Assembly: GCA_025456225.1 (NCBI GenBank)
Contig: JALOLB010000007.1
Span: 1 to 51,768 of the forward strand
Direction: 5' to 3'
Length of the DNA: 51,768 nucleotides
Source of the DNA: Thermoanaerobaculaceae bacterium
GTDB lineage: Bacteria > Acidobacteriota > Thermoanaerobaculia > Thermoanaerobaculales > Thermoanaerobaculaceae
Shown here: in pieces, positions 15,708 through 27,317 of the stretch
Layout: the number at the start of each line of letters is the position of its first letter
How positions within the stretch are numbered: the stretch's first letter is position 1
Made by a program: the position numbers and the translations under genes
Notes under the pieces: generated by a model
What the model saw: the letters and a program-made list of their open reading frames with translations, nothing else
The model's database searches: none
What the model was told of the DNA's origin: nothing

Positions 15708-18509
15708 TCAGTCCTGCAGATCCACGGCGAGGTCGAAGGAGTTGGAGGTCGACCGCACGTCCCAACGCCACGCCTGGGCGGTGTTGGTCCAGACGCCGCC
15801 GGAGGGGGCGCTGGGGCCGTACGAGTACAGGCGCGTCTGCAACCAGATGTGCTTCGCGCCGATGAACAGCTCTGGCAGCGGCCCGTTCCAGCCCCCTCCT
15901 CGTCCCGTCCCGAGGTCCGGAGGTGGGACCTCGGAGAGCTTCTGCCACGTCGACCCGTCGGTGGAGCCGTACAGGAAGGTGTGACCGCGGCTGTACGACC
16001 AGTGGAACGAGGCGATCGTCGTGAGCAGCCGGCCGCCGACGATCGGGCGGTCGAAGGCGAAGTGGGAGGTGATGACCCCCGGCGTCGTCGTCTCGAAGGT
16101 CTTGCCGCCGGCGCCCGGCTTCCAGTAGCGGACCAGCCCCTCGTCGAAGACGGTGGCGTTGGGGGCCGAGACGATGAACGCCGCGGCCTTCGGGCTCGTC
16201 GGGTCCGCGTACGCGAAACGGAAGTCGATCTCCGGAGGCGTCACGGTAACGTCGCGTGTGAGCCGGCGCTCGCACTCGGGGCTGGGCGCGATCGTGATCA
16301 TCCCACCGTCGTGGACGATCGTGAGGCTGCCGGAGATCGGGAACCGCTCGCAGAGCGCCGTGTCGAGGATGATCGTGCCCGAGATGGAGCCGGGCGAGGT
16401 GCCGCTGCCGAGCGGCTGGGCAGAGATGCTTCCCGCCACCGTGCCGTTCGGTTTCTCCACGAGGTCGACGGTCCACTTCGTCGGACCCACCGACGGGGGC
16501 TTGCCGTCGACCAGGACCTTGTCGTGCGTGATGTCCACGGCGCCCTTGATGGCCGAGGACGAGATGGTGAGCCCCGTGAAGTCGACCGTGACCTTGCCCG
16601 ACCGCACCGTCCCGTCCGGCTCGGTGTACCCACTGCCCCAGTCAACGGCCATCCCGGACGGGGTCCGGGTCGACACCGCGGGGTTGGCCGAGACGAGGAT
16701 GCCGATGAGCGTGTCCTTGCCGGTCGCCTGGATGAAGTCGACGCTGTCCTCGATCGTCGTGCCCGCCATGACGTCGAGGATGCCATCGACCTCGCCGAGC
16801 GCCCCCTCGGCCGGCGCCGAGATGAGCACCGCGGCGGGCATGCCGACTGGGTCGCCGGTGAGGTTGTCGACGACCGAGGCGAGGGCGAGCACCTGCCCGC
16901 CGCTCGTGGCCGGCCGCACCACCGCGTAGCCGTCGTCGACCCTGGCGGCGGTGACCCCGGCGAACACGCCGTTGAGCTGGCGGTACTCGAACGGCTTGAG
17001 CGTCTCGGTCAGGGTGCCGAGCTTGGTGCCGTCGCTGCGGTGGAGGTCGACCTCGACGTCGATGGTGGCGGCGCTGGCACTCTGCAGCGCCAGGTTGGTC
17101 CGGAAGCCGCTCGTGGTGCCCGGGTCGTGGGCAAGCTGGATGAGCCGGCCCTCCTCGCCAGAGTGGACTGCCGCCTCGGCCCCCAGCGCCGGGATGAACT
17201 GGCCGAAGGTGGCTCCGGCCGGGAGGCCGAGGGGGTTGCCCGCCCCCAGCAGGTTGTAGGTGCGGCTGGTGACGACCAGGTGGCCGGCGGTGGGCGTGAC
17301 CCGGAGCGTCGCCTTGCCGTCGAAGCCGAGCTCGCTTCGGAGCACGTCGGCGAAGCGGCGGCTCGTGCCGGCCGGCACGGTGTAGGTCTTCCGCTGGGGG
17401 GTGGTGTTGTCCTCGCCGTGCTTGAGCATGTCGATCGCGAAGGTGGCGGTGCGTGCGCCCCAGGCGTGCACCTCGAGGTCGGTGCGCCAGTTGGTGCCGC
17501 CGACTCCGGCCAGGTGAGCGGCGCCGATCACCCACACCGCTTCACCGGTGCCCGCCGGCTCCTCCGCCGGCAACCGCGCCGCGCCGACGGTGATGGGATC
17601 GCCGGTGAGGTTGTCGATGACCGACGCGTAGGCGAAGAACGCGCCGCTCGCCGTCGAAGTGCGGACGATCGCGTAGCCGTCGGTGACCTCGCTGGCGGTC
17701 ACGGTGTTGAACACGCGGTCGAGCTGGCGGTAGCCATAGGCGGGCAGGTCCACCGGGATGGAGCCGAGCCGCGTGCCGTCGGCGGTGTGCAGCTCGATCT
17801 CGACCCGGATGGGCTCCGGAGTCGCGCTGACCAGCCCGAGGTTGGTGCGGAACCCGCCGGTGGCGGAGGTGCGGTTGGAGAGCTGGATGAGCCGCCCCTG
17901 CTCGCCCTCCCGGATCGCCTCGCCTCGTGCCAGTGCCGGGACGTGCTGGCCGAACGTCGAGCCCCCGGGCAGACCGAGGGGGTTGCCGGCCGCCAGCAGG
18001 TTGAAGGTCCGGCTCGTGGCGAGGATCCGCCCGGCGCTCACCGCCAGCACCAGGGCGGCCTTGCCGTCGAGGTCGAACTGGCGGTCCAGGACGTCGTCGA
18101 GCCGCAGGCTGCGGCCCGGCTCGAGGACGAGGTCCTGCCACCGCGGCGAGGAGTTGTCGGCGGCATGCTCGAGAAGCACGACACGGACGACGGCTGTCTG
18201 GTCGCCGACACTGTGGATCTCGACGTCCGAGCGCCAGGTGGTGCCCAGCGCCCCGGCCAGGTGCGCGGAGGTGACCAGGTAGAGGCTCTCTCGTGTGGTT
18301 GTCGCTGCGGCTGCCTGCCGCCCTTTCTGCAGGCCACACGTAACGACCGGATCGCCGTCGAAGTCAATCCTCCTTTGAGGTGTGCCGCCGACCAGCACAC
18401 AGAACAGGCTGTCCTCGAAGGCCGTCCGCTCAAAGTGGCCGCAGCCGGTTCCGACAACCGACAGGACCCCAGCCAGGAGACCCAGTGCGATGCGACAGAA
18501 CCTCTTCAT
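15708..18509 (-). CDS. Large secreted lipoprotein with a tandemly duplicated ~230-residue module
   Basis: A 933-residue protein. The N-terminus MKRFCRIALGLLAGVLSVVGTGC is a signal peptide ending in a lipobox-like Cys23. Residues about 78-310 and 327-559 are two copies of one module, each with an AHLAG..G..W opening, a FDGKA/FDLDGKA core, SRT-NLL-AGNPLGLP..TFGQ and EEGRLIQL..GFRTNL, ending in ASVVDNLTGDP. The module is beta-rich and of unnamed function. Residues about 560-780 form further beta-strands, including LERFPISGSLTI-like repeats. The end (about 790-933) resembles exo-alpha-sialidase or discoidin-like surface domains (STDGSTWQKLSE). Likely anchored at the outer membrane or cell surface. 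It may share a transcript with the upstream M6 protease gene. Confidence 0.75.
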   Translation of the reverse strand: MKRFCRIALGLLAGVLSVVGTGCGHFERTAFEDSLFCVLVGGTPQRRIDFDGDPVVTCGLQKGRQAAAATTTRESLYLVTSAHLAGALGTTWRSDVEIHSVGDQTAVVRVVLLEHAADNSSPRWQDLVLEPGRSLRLDDVLDRQFDLDGKAALVLAVSAGRILATSRTFNLLAAGNPLGLPGGSTFGQHVPALARGEAIREGEQGRLIQLSNRTSATGGFRTNLGLVSATPEPIRVEIELHTADGTRLGSIPVDLPAYGYRQLDRVFNTVTASEVTDGYAIVRTSTASGAFFAYASVIDNLTGDPITVGAARLPAEEPAGTGEAVWVIGAAHLAGVGGTNWRTDLEVHAWGARTATFAIDMLKHGEDNTTPQRKTYTVPAGTSRRFADVLRSELGFDGKATLRVTPTAGHLVVTSRTYNLLGAGNPLGLPAGATFGQFIPALGAEAAVHSGEEGRLIQLAHDPGTTSGFRTNLALQSASAATIDVEVDLHRSDGTKLGTLTETLKPFEYRQLNGVFAGVTAARVDDGYAVVRPATSGGQVLALASVVDNLTGDPVGMPAAVLISAPAEGALGEVDGILDVMAGTTIEDSVDFIQATGKDTLIGILVSANPAVSTRTPSGMAVDWGSGYTEPDGTVRSGKVTVDFTGLTISSSAIKGAVDITHDKVLVDGKPPSVGPTKWTVDLVEKPNGTVAGSISAQPLGSGTSPGSISGTIILDTALCERFPISGSLTIVHDGGMITIAPSPECERRLTRDVTVTPPEIDFRFAYADPTSPKAAAFIVSAPNATVFDEGLVRYWKPGAGGKTFETTTPGVITSHFAFDRPIVGGRLLTTIASFHWSYSRGHTFLYGSTDGSTWQKLSEVPPPDLGTGRGGGWNGPLPELFIGAKHIWLQTRLYSYGPSAPSGGVWTNTAQAWRWDVRSTSNSFDLAVDLQD

Positions 18510-18611
18510 GCTGCCCTCCGATCCTTTATCGCTGCGAACTCGAACCCGTCTTCCTCGCTACGTCGACACGCGACCTTCACCCACCCAGACGACATCCCTC
18601 GGCTCGGCGGC

Positions 18612-21146
18612 TCACCGACCACCCAGATGCCGGCGTACCCGGTGTGCCGGCTGTGGGTCCTCGAGCTCGAGCTCCCAAGTCGCCAGCTCGCCTCCCCACC
18701 CGATCGTCACCATGACCTCCCGCCCCGCGTCGTAGACGGCGTGGTCGGTCCACCGTTCCGGCGCCCGCGAGTCGCAGGCCGACAGTGCCGACCAGGTCGA
18801 GCCGTCCCACGCCCAGACGTCGGAGAGCGGCGAGCTCGCGCTGCGGCCGCCGAACGCCAGCACCACGTCCGCCGTCTGGTGATGGACCAGAGCGTGGTCG
18901 ACCCTCGCCGGTGGCCGCGTCCCGGGAGCCGTGAGCGTCCACGCCGCCCCGTCGTACTCCCAGGTGTCGTTGGACAGTGCGCCGCCGGCGGACTTCTTGC
19001 CGCCGAGCAGGACGGTGCGCCCGCGCCGCGCGTCGTAGGCCACCGCGTGGAGGTGGACCTGCGGCGTCCCCGCGGCCGTGACGGCCTCGCGCCACCTCGT
19101 GCCGTCCCACTCCCAGGTCCCGCTCGAGCTCACCAGAACTGCGACGCCGCGGCGGGTGTCAGCGGCGGACTCCCAGGTCCAGTTGACCGGCGGCGAGACC
19201 GCGGGCGCGAGCTGCTGCCAGGTGTGGGTGGCCGGACGATAGCGCCACGTGTCGCCGAGCCCCTTGAAGTCCGGATACGCGAGCCCTCCGAACAGCAGAA
19301 TCCCGCCACCTCCAGGGTCGGGTGCGAGCACCGGGTAGTAACGGGGCGACGGGGCCGGGGTCGAGGTGTACCTCCGCCAGCTCTCGCCGTCGTACTCGTA
19401 CGCGGCGTTCGAGGCACCACCGCCGAAAAGCACCGTGACCTCGCTCTCCGGATCGGACGCCATGCCAGGGTGGTCGAGGTTGACGCCGCAGCAGAGGTTG
19501 GCAAAGGTGCGGGCGACCCACCGCGCGCCCCCGCAGGGCCGGGTCGAGAAGTAGGACCGCCTGAAGGGCCCGGCGCCCACAGAGGAGCCGTTCCCCAGAG
19601 CGCGGACCCAGATCGCGTACGCACCCTCCCTGGTGATCACCCCCGCAGGGACCGTGTGCTCGCGCTCTCCGGCGGCGACCGCCGCGCGATGGAGCCGATT
19701 CGACGCCGAGTGCAGCTCCACCTCGTAGCCGCCGGCGCCCGACACCGCATCCCAGGCGATGTGCGGTGTCAGCCCGGAGGTGGCGCTCCCGGCGACCGGC
19801 GCTCTCACGACCGGCGCTCCTGCCGGCGCCAGGGGAAGCACGCGCGCGATCGCCGTCATGATCTGGCCGGGCGCCGAGATCGTGTCGATGAGGACCCCGC
19901 TCGTGCGCCCGTCGTTGCGGTCGGAGGCCGGCGTCGTGAACGGTCCGAAGGCAGCCGTCCCGCCTCCCCGGAAGTAGTCGTTCCCGTCGCCGGGGTGCCA
20001 CCGCTCAATGTCGTCGGCGCCGTCCGCCTCGACCAGTCGCAGGAGCTTGTGCTCGGTCACCGCGTTGTCGAGCATCGGCGTGACGCCGTCGCAGCCGGCC
20101 CGGGCGTCGACGTGGAAGATCAGCACCCCGTCATCGGGCATGTTGCTGTCGTTGCCCACGCGTGCGCGGTTCTGGACCACGAAGTACTCGCCGTTCGGTG
20201 AGGCGCTTGCCGCCCCGACCACCACGGTCCCCGCCGCGGATGTCGCAGCCGCTGGGAGGGTCAGCGCCGTGGCCTGAGACCCGGTGACGCGTGGCGGTGT
20301 GATCCACCCCAGCACCCACTTCGAGTACCCGTTGTGGTCGCCGCGGTCGCCCGCCATCACGTCCATGTTGCCGATCCCGCCCCTGGGTCCGATCTCCCCG
20401 TCGTAGTCGTAGTAGTCGGGCAGCCCCAGCATGTGCCCGGTCTCGTGGATCACGCACGCCGGGGACTCGTCCTCGGGCTGCCACGTGAACTTCCCCGGGG
20501 CCTTGCCGTCGACGCGGAACCTGGAGTCGCCGCCCTCGGACAGGAAGCGCCGTGTGGTCCCCCACCAGAACGTCGCCCACTCGCCGACCTCGCCGGCCCA
20601 GAAGACGTTGATCGAGTCGATTTCCCCGTCGCCGTCGTTGTCGTACGACGAGAAGTCGTGTCCCTGCGAGTCGAAGTGTTGGAGGACCTCCTGGAGCAGC
20701 AGACCTGCCCGATTCGTGTAGTGGGCGCGGGGGTTGGAGGTGGTGTACCAGCCCAGAGTGCTTCCCCGGATGTCGAGCTTGCCGAACGAGGAGCGGAGGT
20801 AGAACTGGCGCAGGCTGTCCTTCGGGAGCTTCCCCGGATCGCCGCTGCCGAAGAGGTACCCGTCGATCACCGCCGCGTGGATGGTGTGCCTGGCATCCGG
20901 GAAGTCGACGAGGAGCGCCAGCACGCGCACGGTCCCGGTGGTCGGCAGGCCGCCGGTGCCGGCCACCTTGACGCCCGGCGCTGCCAGCTCGAGCCGGTGG
21001 TTGCCGAGCCTGGCCGCGAGGTTGACGCGCTCGGCGAGGTCGCCGCGGGCCTGGAGTGCCCCGAGCTCGCCCCGCCTCGGGGGCTCCAGCGCGACCGCCG
21101 AGCCGGCCAGAACGAGAGTCAGCAGCGCCGAGGTCACCTGCTTCAT
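18612..21146 (-). CDS. Secreted M6-family (immune inhibitor A-like) metalloprotease with kelch-like repeats
   Basis: An 844-residue exported peptidase. A signal peptide spans residues 1-20 (LLTLVLAGSAVA). The M6 catalytic domain shows the zinc motif HETGHMLGLPD, with His234, Glu235 and His238, and downstream the met-turn-like GNMDVMAGD. Just before it is a calcium-loop-like DNDGDGEIDS (about 169-178). A fibronectin-like stretch follows (about 425-520, HIAWDAVSGAGGYEVELHSA). The C-terminal half (about 560-830) carries at least five kelch-type repeats (LLFGG..., DTWEYDGAAWT, DVWAWDGSTWS), likely a beta-propeller. It is predicted to degrade proteins outside the cell. It is divergent from the ECF sigma gene. 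Confidence 0.88.
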   Translation of the reverse strand: MKQVTSALLTLVLAGSAVALEPPRRGELGALQARGDLAERVNLAARLGNHRLELAAPGVKVAGTGGLPTTGTVRVLALLVDFPDARHTIHAAVIDGYLFGSGDPGKLPKDSLRQFYLRSSFGKLDIRGSTLGWYTTSNPRAHYTNRAGLLLQEVLQHFDSQGHDFSSYDNDGDGEIDSINVFWAGEVGEWATFWWGTTRRFLSEGGDSRFRVDGKAPGKFTWQPEDESPACVIHETGHMLGLPDYYDYDGEIGPRGGIGNMDVMAGDRGDHNGYSKWVLGWITPPRVTGSQATALTLPAAATSAAGTVVVGAASASPNGEYFVVQNRARVGNDSNMPDDGVLIFHVDARAGCDGVTPMLDNAVTEHKLLRLVEADGADDIERWHPGDGNDYFRGGGTAAFGPFTTPASDRNDGRTSGVLIDTISAPGQIMTAIARVLPLAPAGAPVVRAPVAGSATSGLTPHIAWDAVSGAGGYEVELHSASNRLHRAAVAAGEREHTVPAGVITREGAYAIWVRALGNGSSVGAGPFRRSYFSTRPCGGARWVARTFANLCCGVNLDHPGMASDPESEVTVLFGGGASNAAYEYDGESWRRYTSTPAPSPRYYPVLAPDPGGGGILLFGGLAYPDFKGLGDTWRYRPATHTWQQLAPAVSPPVNWTWESAADTRRGVAVLVSSSGTWEWDGTRWREAVTAAGTPQVHLHAVAYDARRGRTVLLGGKKSAGGALSNDTWEYDGAAWTLTAPGTRPPARVDHALVHHQTADVVLAFGGRSASSPLSDVWAWDGSTWSALSACDSRAPERWTDHAVYDAGREVMVTIGWGGELATWELELEDPQPAHRVRRHLGGR

Positions 21147-21262
21147 CGATCCCTCCCCGAGGGCAGGCGGCGCGCGTGCCCCACTGCGCCTGCACTCACC
21201 CCTTCAGACGACAATCGGGCCGCGCGCGGCTAACGATCGTCTCAGGCGCAGGGTCGGTCGGG

Positions 21263-21271
21263 TGCTATGAT
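21263..21271 (+). promoter_or_regulatory. Extended -10 promoter element upstream of the ECF sigma gene
   Basis: TGCTATGAT (21263-21271) combines a TG extension with a TATGAT -10 box. No good -35 is seen at the usual spacing, which extended -10 promoters do not need. Initiation near 21278 supports the ATG at 21306 rather than the in-frame ATG at 21267. Confidence 0.4.
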
Positions 21272-21305
21272 CCTCGTCAAGAAAGCCCAAGGACGAGCGA
21301 GCGGC

Positions 21306-21887
21306 ATGGACGACGTCGGCGAGATCACGCGGCTTCTCAGGCGCCTCGACGAGGAGGACGCGGGCGGGCACCGGGCGGTGCTCGAGCTGCTCCTGCCGCT
21401 CGTCTACGGCGAGCTGAAGGCGCTGGCGCGCGCCAACCGGTACAGATGGAGCAACAACCGCGCGCCGGGCACGACAAGCCTGGTCCACGAGGCGTACCTC
21501 AAGCTGGCCGGCCAGCGCCGCGGACGCTACGCCAACCGCCGCCAGTTCTTCGCCCTCGCGTCGCGGGCGATGCGCAGCATCGTGGTCGACAACGCGCGCT
21601 GGCACAGGCGCCAGAAGCGAGGTGGCGGCGGCGTTCAGACGGAGCTCGACGAGGGGATGCTGGTCTCGGCCGAGCGCGCCGACGAGCTGCTCGCGATCGA
21701 CGAGGCGCTGACCCGCCTCGAGCATCGCGAGCCGAGGCTCGCGCGCATCGTCGAGTGCCGGTGCTTCGGAGGGCTGTCGGTGGAGGAGACCGCCGAGGCG
21801 CTGGCGCTCTCCCCGGCGACCGTCAAGCGGGGTTGGAGTCTCGCCCGTGCCTGGCTGTACCGGGAGCTGCAGGCGGAAGCGACCTGA
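21306..21887 (+). CDS. ECF RNA polymerase sigma factor (TIGR02999-like group)
   Basis: A 193-residue sigma factor. Region 2 includes LVYGELKALARANRYRW, then HEAYLKLAGQ and RRQFFALASRAMRSIVVDNARWH, the hallmark of the ECF subgroup common in Acidobacteria and Planctomycetes. Region 4 shows VECRCFGGLSVEETAEALALSPATVKRGWSLARAWL, the -35-binding helix-turn-helix. No anti-sigma factor follows; instead a Ser/Thr kinase gene begins 16 bases downstream. In this family kinases are a recurring partner and may control the sigma factor by phosphorylation, but that is inference here. Confidence 0.9.
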   Translation: MDDVGEITRLLRRLDEEDAGGHRAVLELLLPLVYGELKALARANRYRWSNNRAPGTTSLVHEAYLKLAGQRRGRYANRRQFFALASRAMRSIVVDNARWHRRQKRGGGGVQTELDEGMLVSAERADELLAIDEALTRLEHREPRLARIVECRCFGGLSVEETAEALALSPATVKRGWSLARAWLYRELQAEAT

Positions 21888-21903
21888 TCGCGAGGCTGAT
21901 GCG

Positions 21904-24690
<2,787 letters not shown>

Positions 24691-25005
24691 CCCGGTACCG
24701 CGGCCACGCCCTACTGTGACGCATGGGCCAGCCCTCAGCCGGCGCTGTTGGACGAAGCAGTTCGGTGTCGCCAGCGTCCGCGCCGTCAGGGTGGCACAGT
24801 CAGCCGACGACCTTCGATCTGCCGCTTCATGAGGCTGGGTGCCTGTCATCTTGAAGCACTCGGTGGTGTCGGCGTGGAACGGCCATGGTGGCGGGGAAGC
24901 TGTGGCGGCAGCGTGGAGGCCGCCCGGGTCACCGGAGCCCGCTCGAAGTACGATGGAGATGTGCGTGCCTCCGCGCTCCGGGAAGAAGACAGAAGGGGTC
25001 GGGCC
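24691..25005. other. Intergenic region, no gene recognised
   Basis: Reading frames cross this 315-base stretch without family similarity. The only useful signal is an AAGGGG ribosome-binding site at about 24993-24998, serving the hydrolase gene. I see no repeat, terminator or RNA gene. Confidence 0.5.
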
Positions 25006-26091
25006 ATGACGGGTCGTCTGCTTCTCACAGCGATCGTCCTCGTCGCTTTCGTCAGCGTGCCGGCAGTCGGCCAGGACAAGCCGGGTGTAAACGAAGGCGA
25101 CTTCATGCTTCGCGACTTCAGGTTCGCCAGCGGCGAGGTGCTGCCCGAGCTGAGGCTGCACTACCGCACACTGGGGACGCCGCGTCGGGATGCGGCCGGA
25201 GTCGTCCGCAACGCGGTGCTCATTCTGCACGGCACCACCGGCTCGGGCGCCGGCTTCCTCTCGGAGCAGTTCGCAGGCGAGCTCTTCGGGCCCGGGCAGC
25301 TCCTCGATGCCGGCGTGTACTACATCGTCCTCCCCGACGGCATCGGGCACGGGCAGTCCTCCAGGCCGAGCGACGGGCTGCACGCGCGCTTCCCGCACTA
25401 TGCCTACGCCGACATGGTGACCGCGCAGCATCGGCTGCTCACCGAAGGGCTGGGCGTGAACCACCTGCGGCTCGTGATGGGCACGTCGATGGGAGGGATG
25501 CACACCTGGATGTGGGGCGAGAGGTATCCCGACTTCATGGACGCCCTCCTGCCGCTCGCCAGCCTCTCGGTGCAGATCGCCGGGCGCAACCGGATGCTGC
25601 GGCGCATGGTCATCGATCCCATCCGGAGCGACCCGGAGTGGAAGAACGGCGAGTACACGTCGCAGCCGCGGGGGTTGACGGCGGCGGTCTACACGCTGCT
25701 GCTCATGTCCAGCAGCCCGCTGAGCTGGCAGACGCAGGCGCCGACGCGGGAGGCCTCGGACCGCCTGTTCGACGAGCTGGTGAGCCGGCAGCTCGCGCGC
25801 CTCGATGCCAACGACATGCTGTACGCGTTCGACGCCTCGCGCGACTACGACCCGGCGCCCGGGCTCGAGCGCATCCTGGCGCCGCTGGTCGCGATCAACT
25901 CCGCCGACGACCAGGTCAACCCACCCGAGCTGGGGATCCTCGAGCGGGAGATCAGGCGCGTGCAGCGCGGCGAGTACGTGCTGCTGCCGATCTCCGAGAA
26001 GACCCGTGGCCACGGCACGCACTCGCTGCCGGCGCTGTGGAAAGAGCATCTGGCCCGGTTGCTCGAGGTGTCGGGTCGGGAGCGGCCGTGA
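25006..26091 (+). CDS. Secreted alpha/beta hydrolase of the homoserine O-acetyltransferase (MetX)-like family
   Basis: A 361-residue protein. A signal peptide spans about residues 1-22 (LLLTAIVLVAFVSVPAVG). The fold's catalytic triad is visible: nucleophile Ser161 in GTSMGGMH, an Asp in the NSADDQVNP segment (Asp301/302) and a His in RGHGTHSLP (His336 or 339). The oxyanion-type HGTTGSG lies near residue 75. Genuine MetX is cytosolic and makes O-acetylhomoserine; export argues for a hydrolase or esterase role of this paralogue. The start was fixed by AAGGGG eight bases upstream and the signal peptide. The stop overlaps the next start by one base, so the two are coupled. Confidence 0.85.
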   Translation: MTGRLLLTAIVLVAFVSVPAVGQDKPGVNEGDFMLRDFRFASGEVLPELRLHYRTLGTPRRDAAGVVRNAVLILHGTTGSGAGFLSEQFAGELFGPGQLLDAGVYYIVLPDGIGHGQSSRPSDGLHARFPHYAYADMVTAQHRLLTEGLGVNHLRLVMGTSMGGMHTWMWGERYPDFMDALLPLASLSVQIAGRNRMLRRMVIDPIRSDPEWKNGEYTSQPRGLTAAVYTLLLMSSSPLSWQTQAPTREASDRLFDELVSRQLARLDANDMLYAFDASRDYDPAPGLERILAPLVAINSADDQVNPPELGILEREIRRVQRGEYVLLPISEKTRGHGTHSLPALWKEHLARLLEVSGRERP

Positions 26092-27098
26092 TGGGTCGCC
26101 TCGGACGCGCGCTCAGGATCCACACCGCGGGTCGGGCTGTCGCGGCGCTGATCGTCCTGGCTGCGGCTGGCGCATGCACCCACCCCAGGGTCGGCCCGTC
26201 CCGGGCGGACGCCCGCGCGGCACTCATGGACCCGGCGCACCCTCACTGGACCGAGCGTTCGCCCGACGTCTTCCGGGTCAGGATGGAGACCAGCAAGGGG
26301 AGCCTTGTCATCGAGGCCCGTCGCGAGTGGGCGCCGCGCGGCTGCGATCGCTTCTACAACCTCGTGCGAGCGGGCTTCTTCGACGACTCGCGGTTCTTCC
26401 GCGTCCGCCGCGGCGTCTTCGTGCAGCTCGGGATTCCCGGCGAGCCGGCCGTCGCCGCGGTCTGGAAGGACCGGGCGATCCCGGACGACCCGGTGCGCGC
26501 GAGCAACACCCGGGGATCGGTTGCCTACGCCATGACCGGACCCGACACCCGCACCACGCAACTGTTCGTCAACCTGCGCGACAACCCCCACCTCGACGCG
26601 GAAGGCTTCGCCCCCATCGGCACGGTGGTCGAGGGCATGGAGGTTGTCGACCAGCTCTACGCCGGGTACGCGGAGGAGCCTGGCGGCGGCATGCGCGGAG
26701 GCCGGCAGGGCCAGATGCTCTCCGGCGGCAACGCCTACCTCGACCGCGAGTTCCCGCTCCTCGACAGCCTGATCCGCGCCACGGTCGAGAGGGTCCGACT
26801 CCGGCTCGGGTACGTCGGGACCGACGACGAGGAGGCAGTGGCGCCGTCCGGACTGCCTCTGACGCTGGTGGCGTCGTGGATCCTCGACATGCCGCGCGCC
26901 GGGTGGAACCCGTACCGGCTTCCCGCCCCGCCCAACGCCACGTGCGAGCCCGCCGATCCGCTGCATCCCGGGGAGGCGCACGAGCTCACCCTCGTGCACT
27001 ACCACGGGGGTCCACACGGCTGGGCGGGCTGCCCCGGGGCCGTCTCGGTCGAGGTGTGCGGCGTGATGACCAGGTCCGCCACGCTCGACACCCTCTGA
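26091..27098 (+). CDS. Cyclophilin-type peptidyl-prolyl isomerase, predicted lipoprotein
   Basis: A 335-residue protein. An N-terminal hydrophobic segment (about residues 15-30, LIVLAAAGAC) ends in a lipobox-like Cys, so it is probably lipid-anchored. The cyclophilin core (about 55-215) has TSKGSLVIEARREWAPRGCDRFYNLVRAGFFD, RGSVAYAMTG, TTQLFVNLRDNPHLD and FAPIGTVVEGMEVVDQLY, the standard order. It would speed proline isomerisation in proteins outside the cytoplasm. The last ~85 residues (GWNPYRLPAPPNATCEPADP, then His-rich HYHGGPHGWAGC with four Cys overall) are not part of the usual domain. ATG 26091 shares one base with the previous stop. Confidence 0.85.
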   Translation: MGRLGRALRIHTAGRAVAALIVLAAAGACTHPRVGPSRADARAALMDPAHPHWTERSPDVFRVRMETSKGSLVIEARREWAPRGCDRFYNLVRAGFFDDSRFFRVRRGVFVQLGIPGEPAVAAVWKDRAIPDDPVRASNTRGSVAYAMTGPDTRTTQLFVNLRDNPHLDAEGFAPIGTVVEGMEVVDQLYAGYAEEPGGGMRGGRQGQMLSGGNAYLDREFPLLDSLIRATVERVRLRLGYVGTDDEEAVAPSGLPLTLVASWILDMPRAGWNPYRLPAPPNATCEPADPLHPGEAHELTLVHYHGGPHGWAGCPGAVSVEVCGVMTRSATLDTL

Positions 27099-27264
27099 GG
27101 TCGGTGGCACGCGCAGGGTGCCAAGCCGGGGAGCGGCACCACCGGTGCGGGGGGACCGGGCGGTCCGCCAGATCCTCCTCCAGCCTGGCTCACCCGAACG
27201 CGGCTTCGGGCTGAGGGCGAGGATTATCGCGGACGGTGGGCCTGTTGTCGGTGGTGTCTCGTCG

Positions 27265-27293
27265 TTGACCTGATGTCAAGTGAGTGCTAGCGT
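27265..27293 (+). promoter_or_regulatory. Promoter and small dyad upstream of the pseudokinase-TonB gene
   Basis: A TTGACC -35 (27265-27270) is 17 bases from a TGC-extended TAGCGT -10 (27288-27293), predicting a start near 27300. The -35 lies in the perfect dyad TTGAC-N5-GTCAA (27265-27279), a possible operator. Confidence 0.45.
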
Positions 27294-27317
27294 TTGACTA
27301 AGGCAAGGGGGCTGGCC

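Noticed and set aside
15486-20201. A 1571-codon open frame on the plus strand
   Set aside because: It is antisense to the lipoprotein and M6 protease genes, has no family motifs and an Arg/Gly/Asp-biased composition typical of GC-rich shadow frames.
27099-27264. Possible terminator TGGCAC-N7-GTGCCA after the cyclophilin gene
   Set aside because: The stem is only six bases and no T-tract follows.
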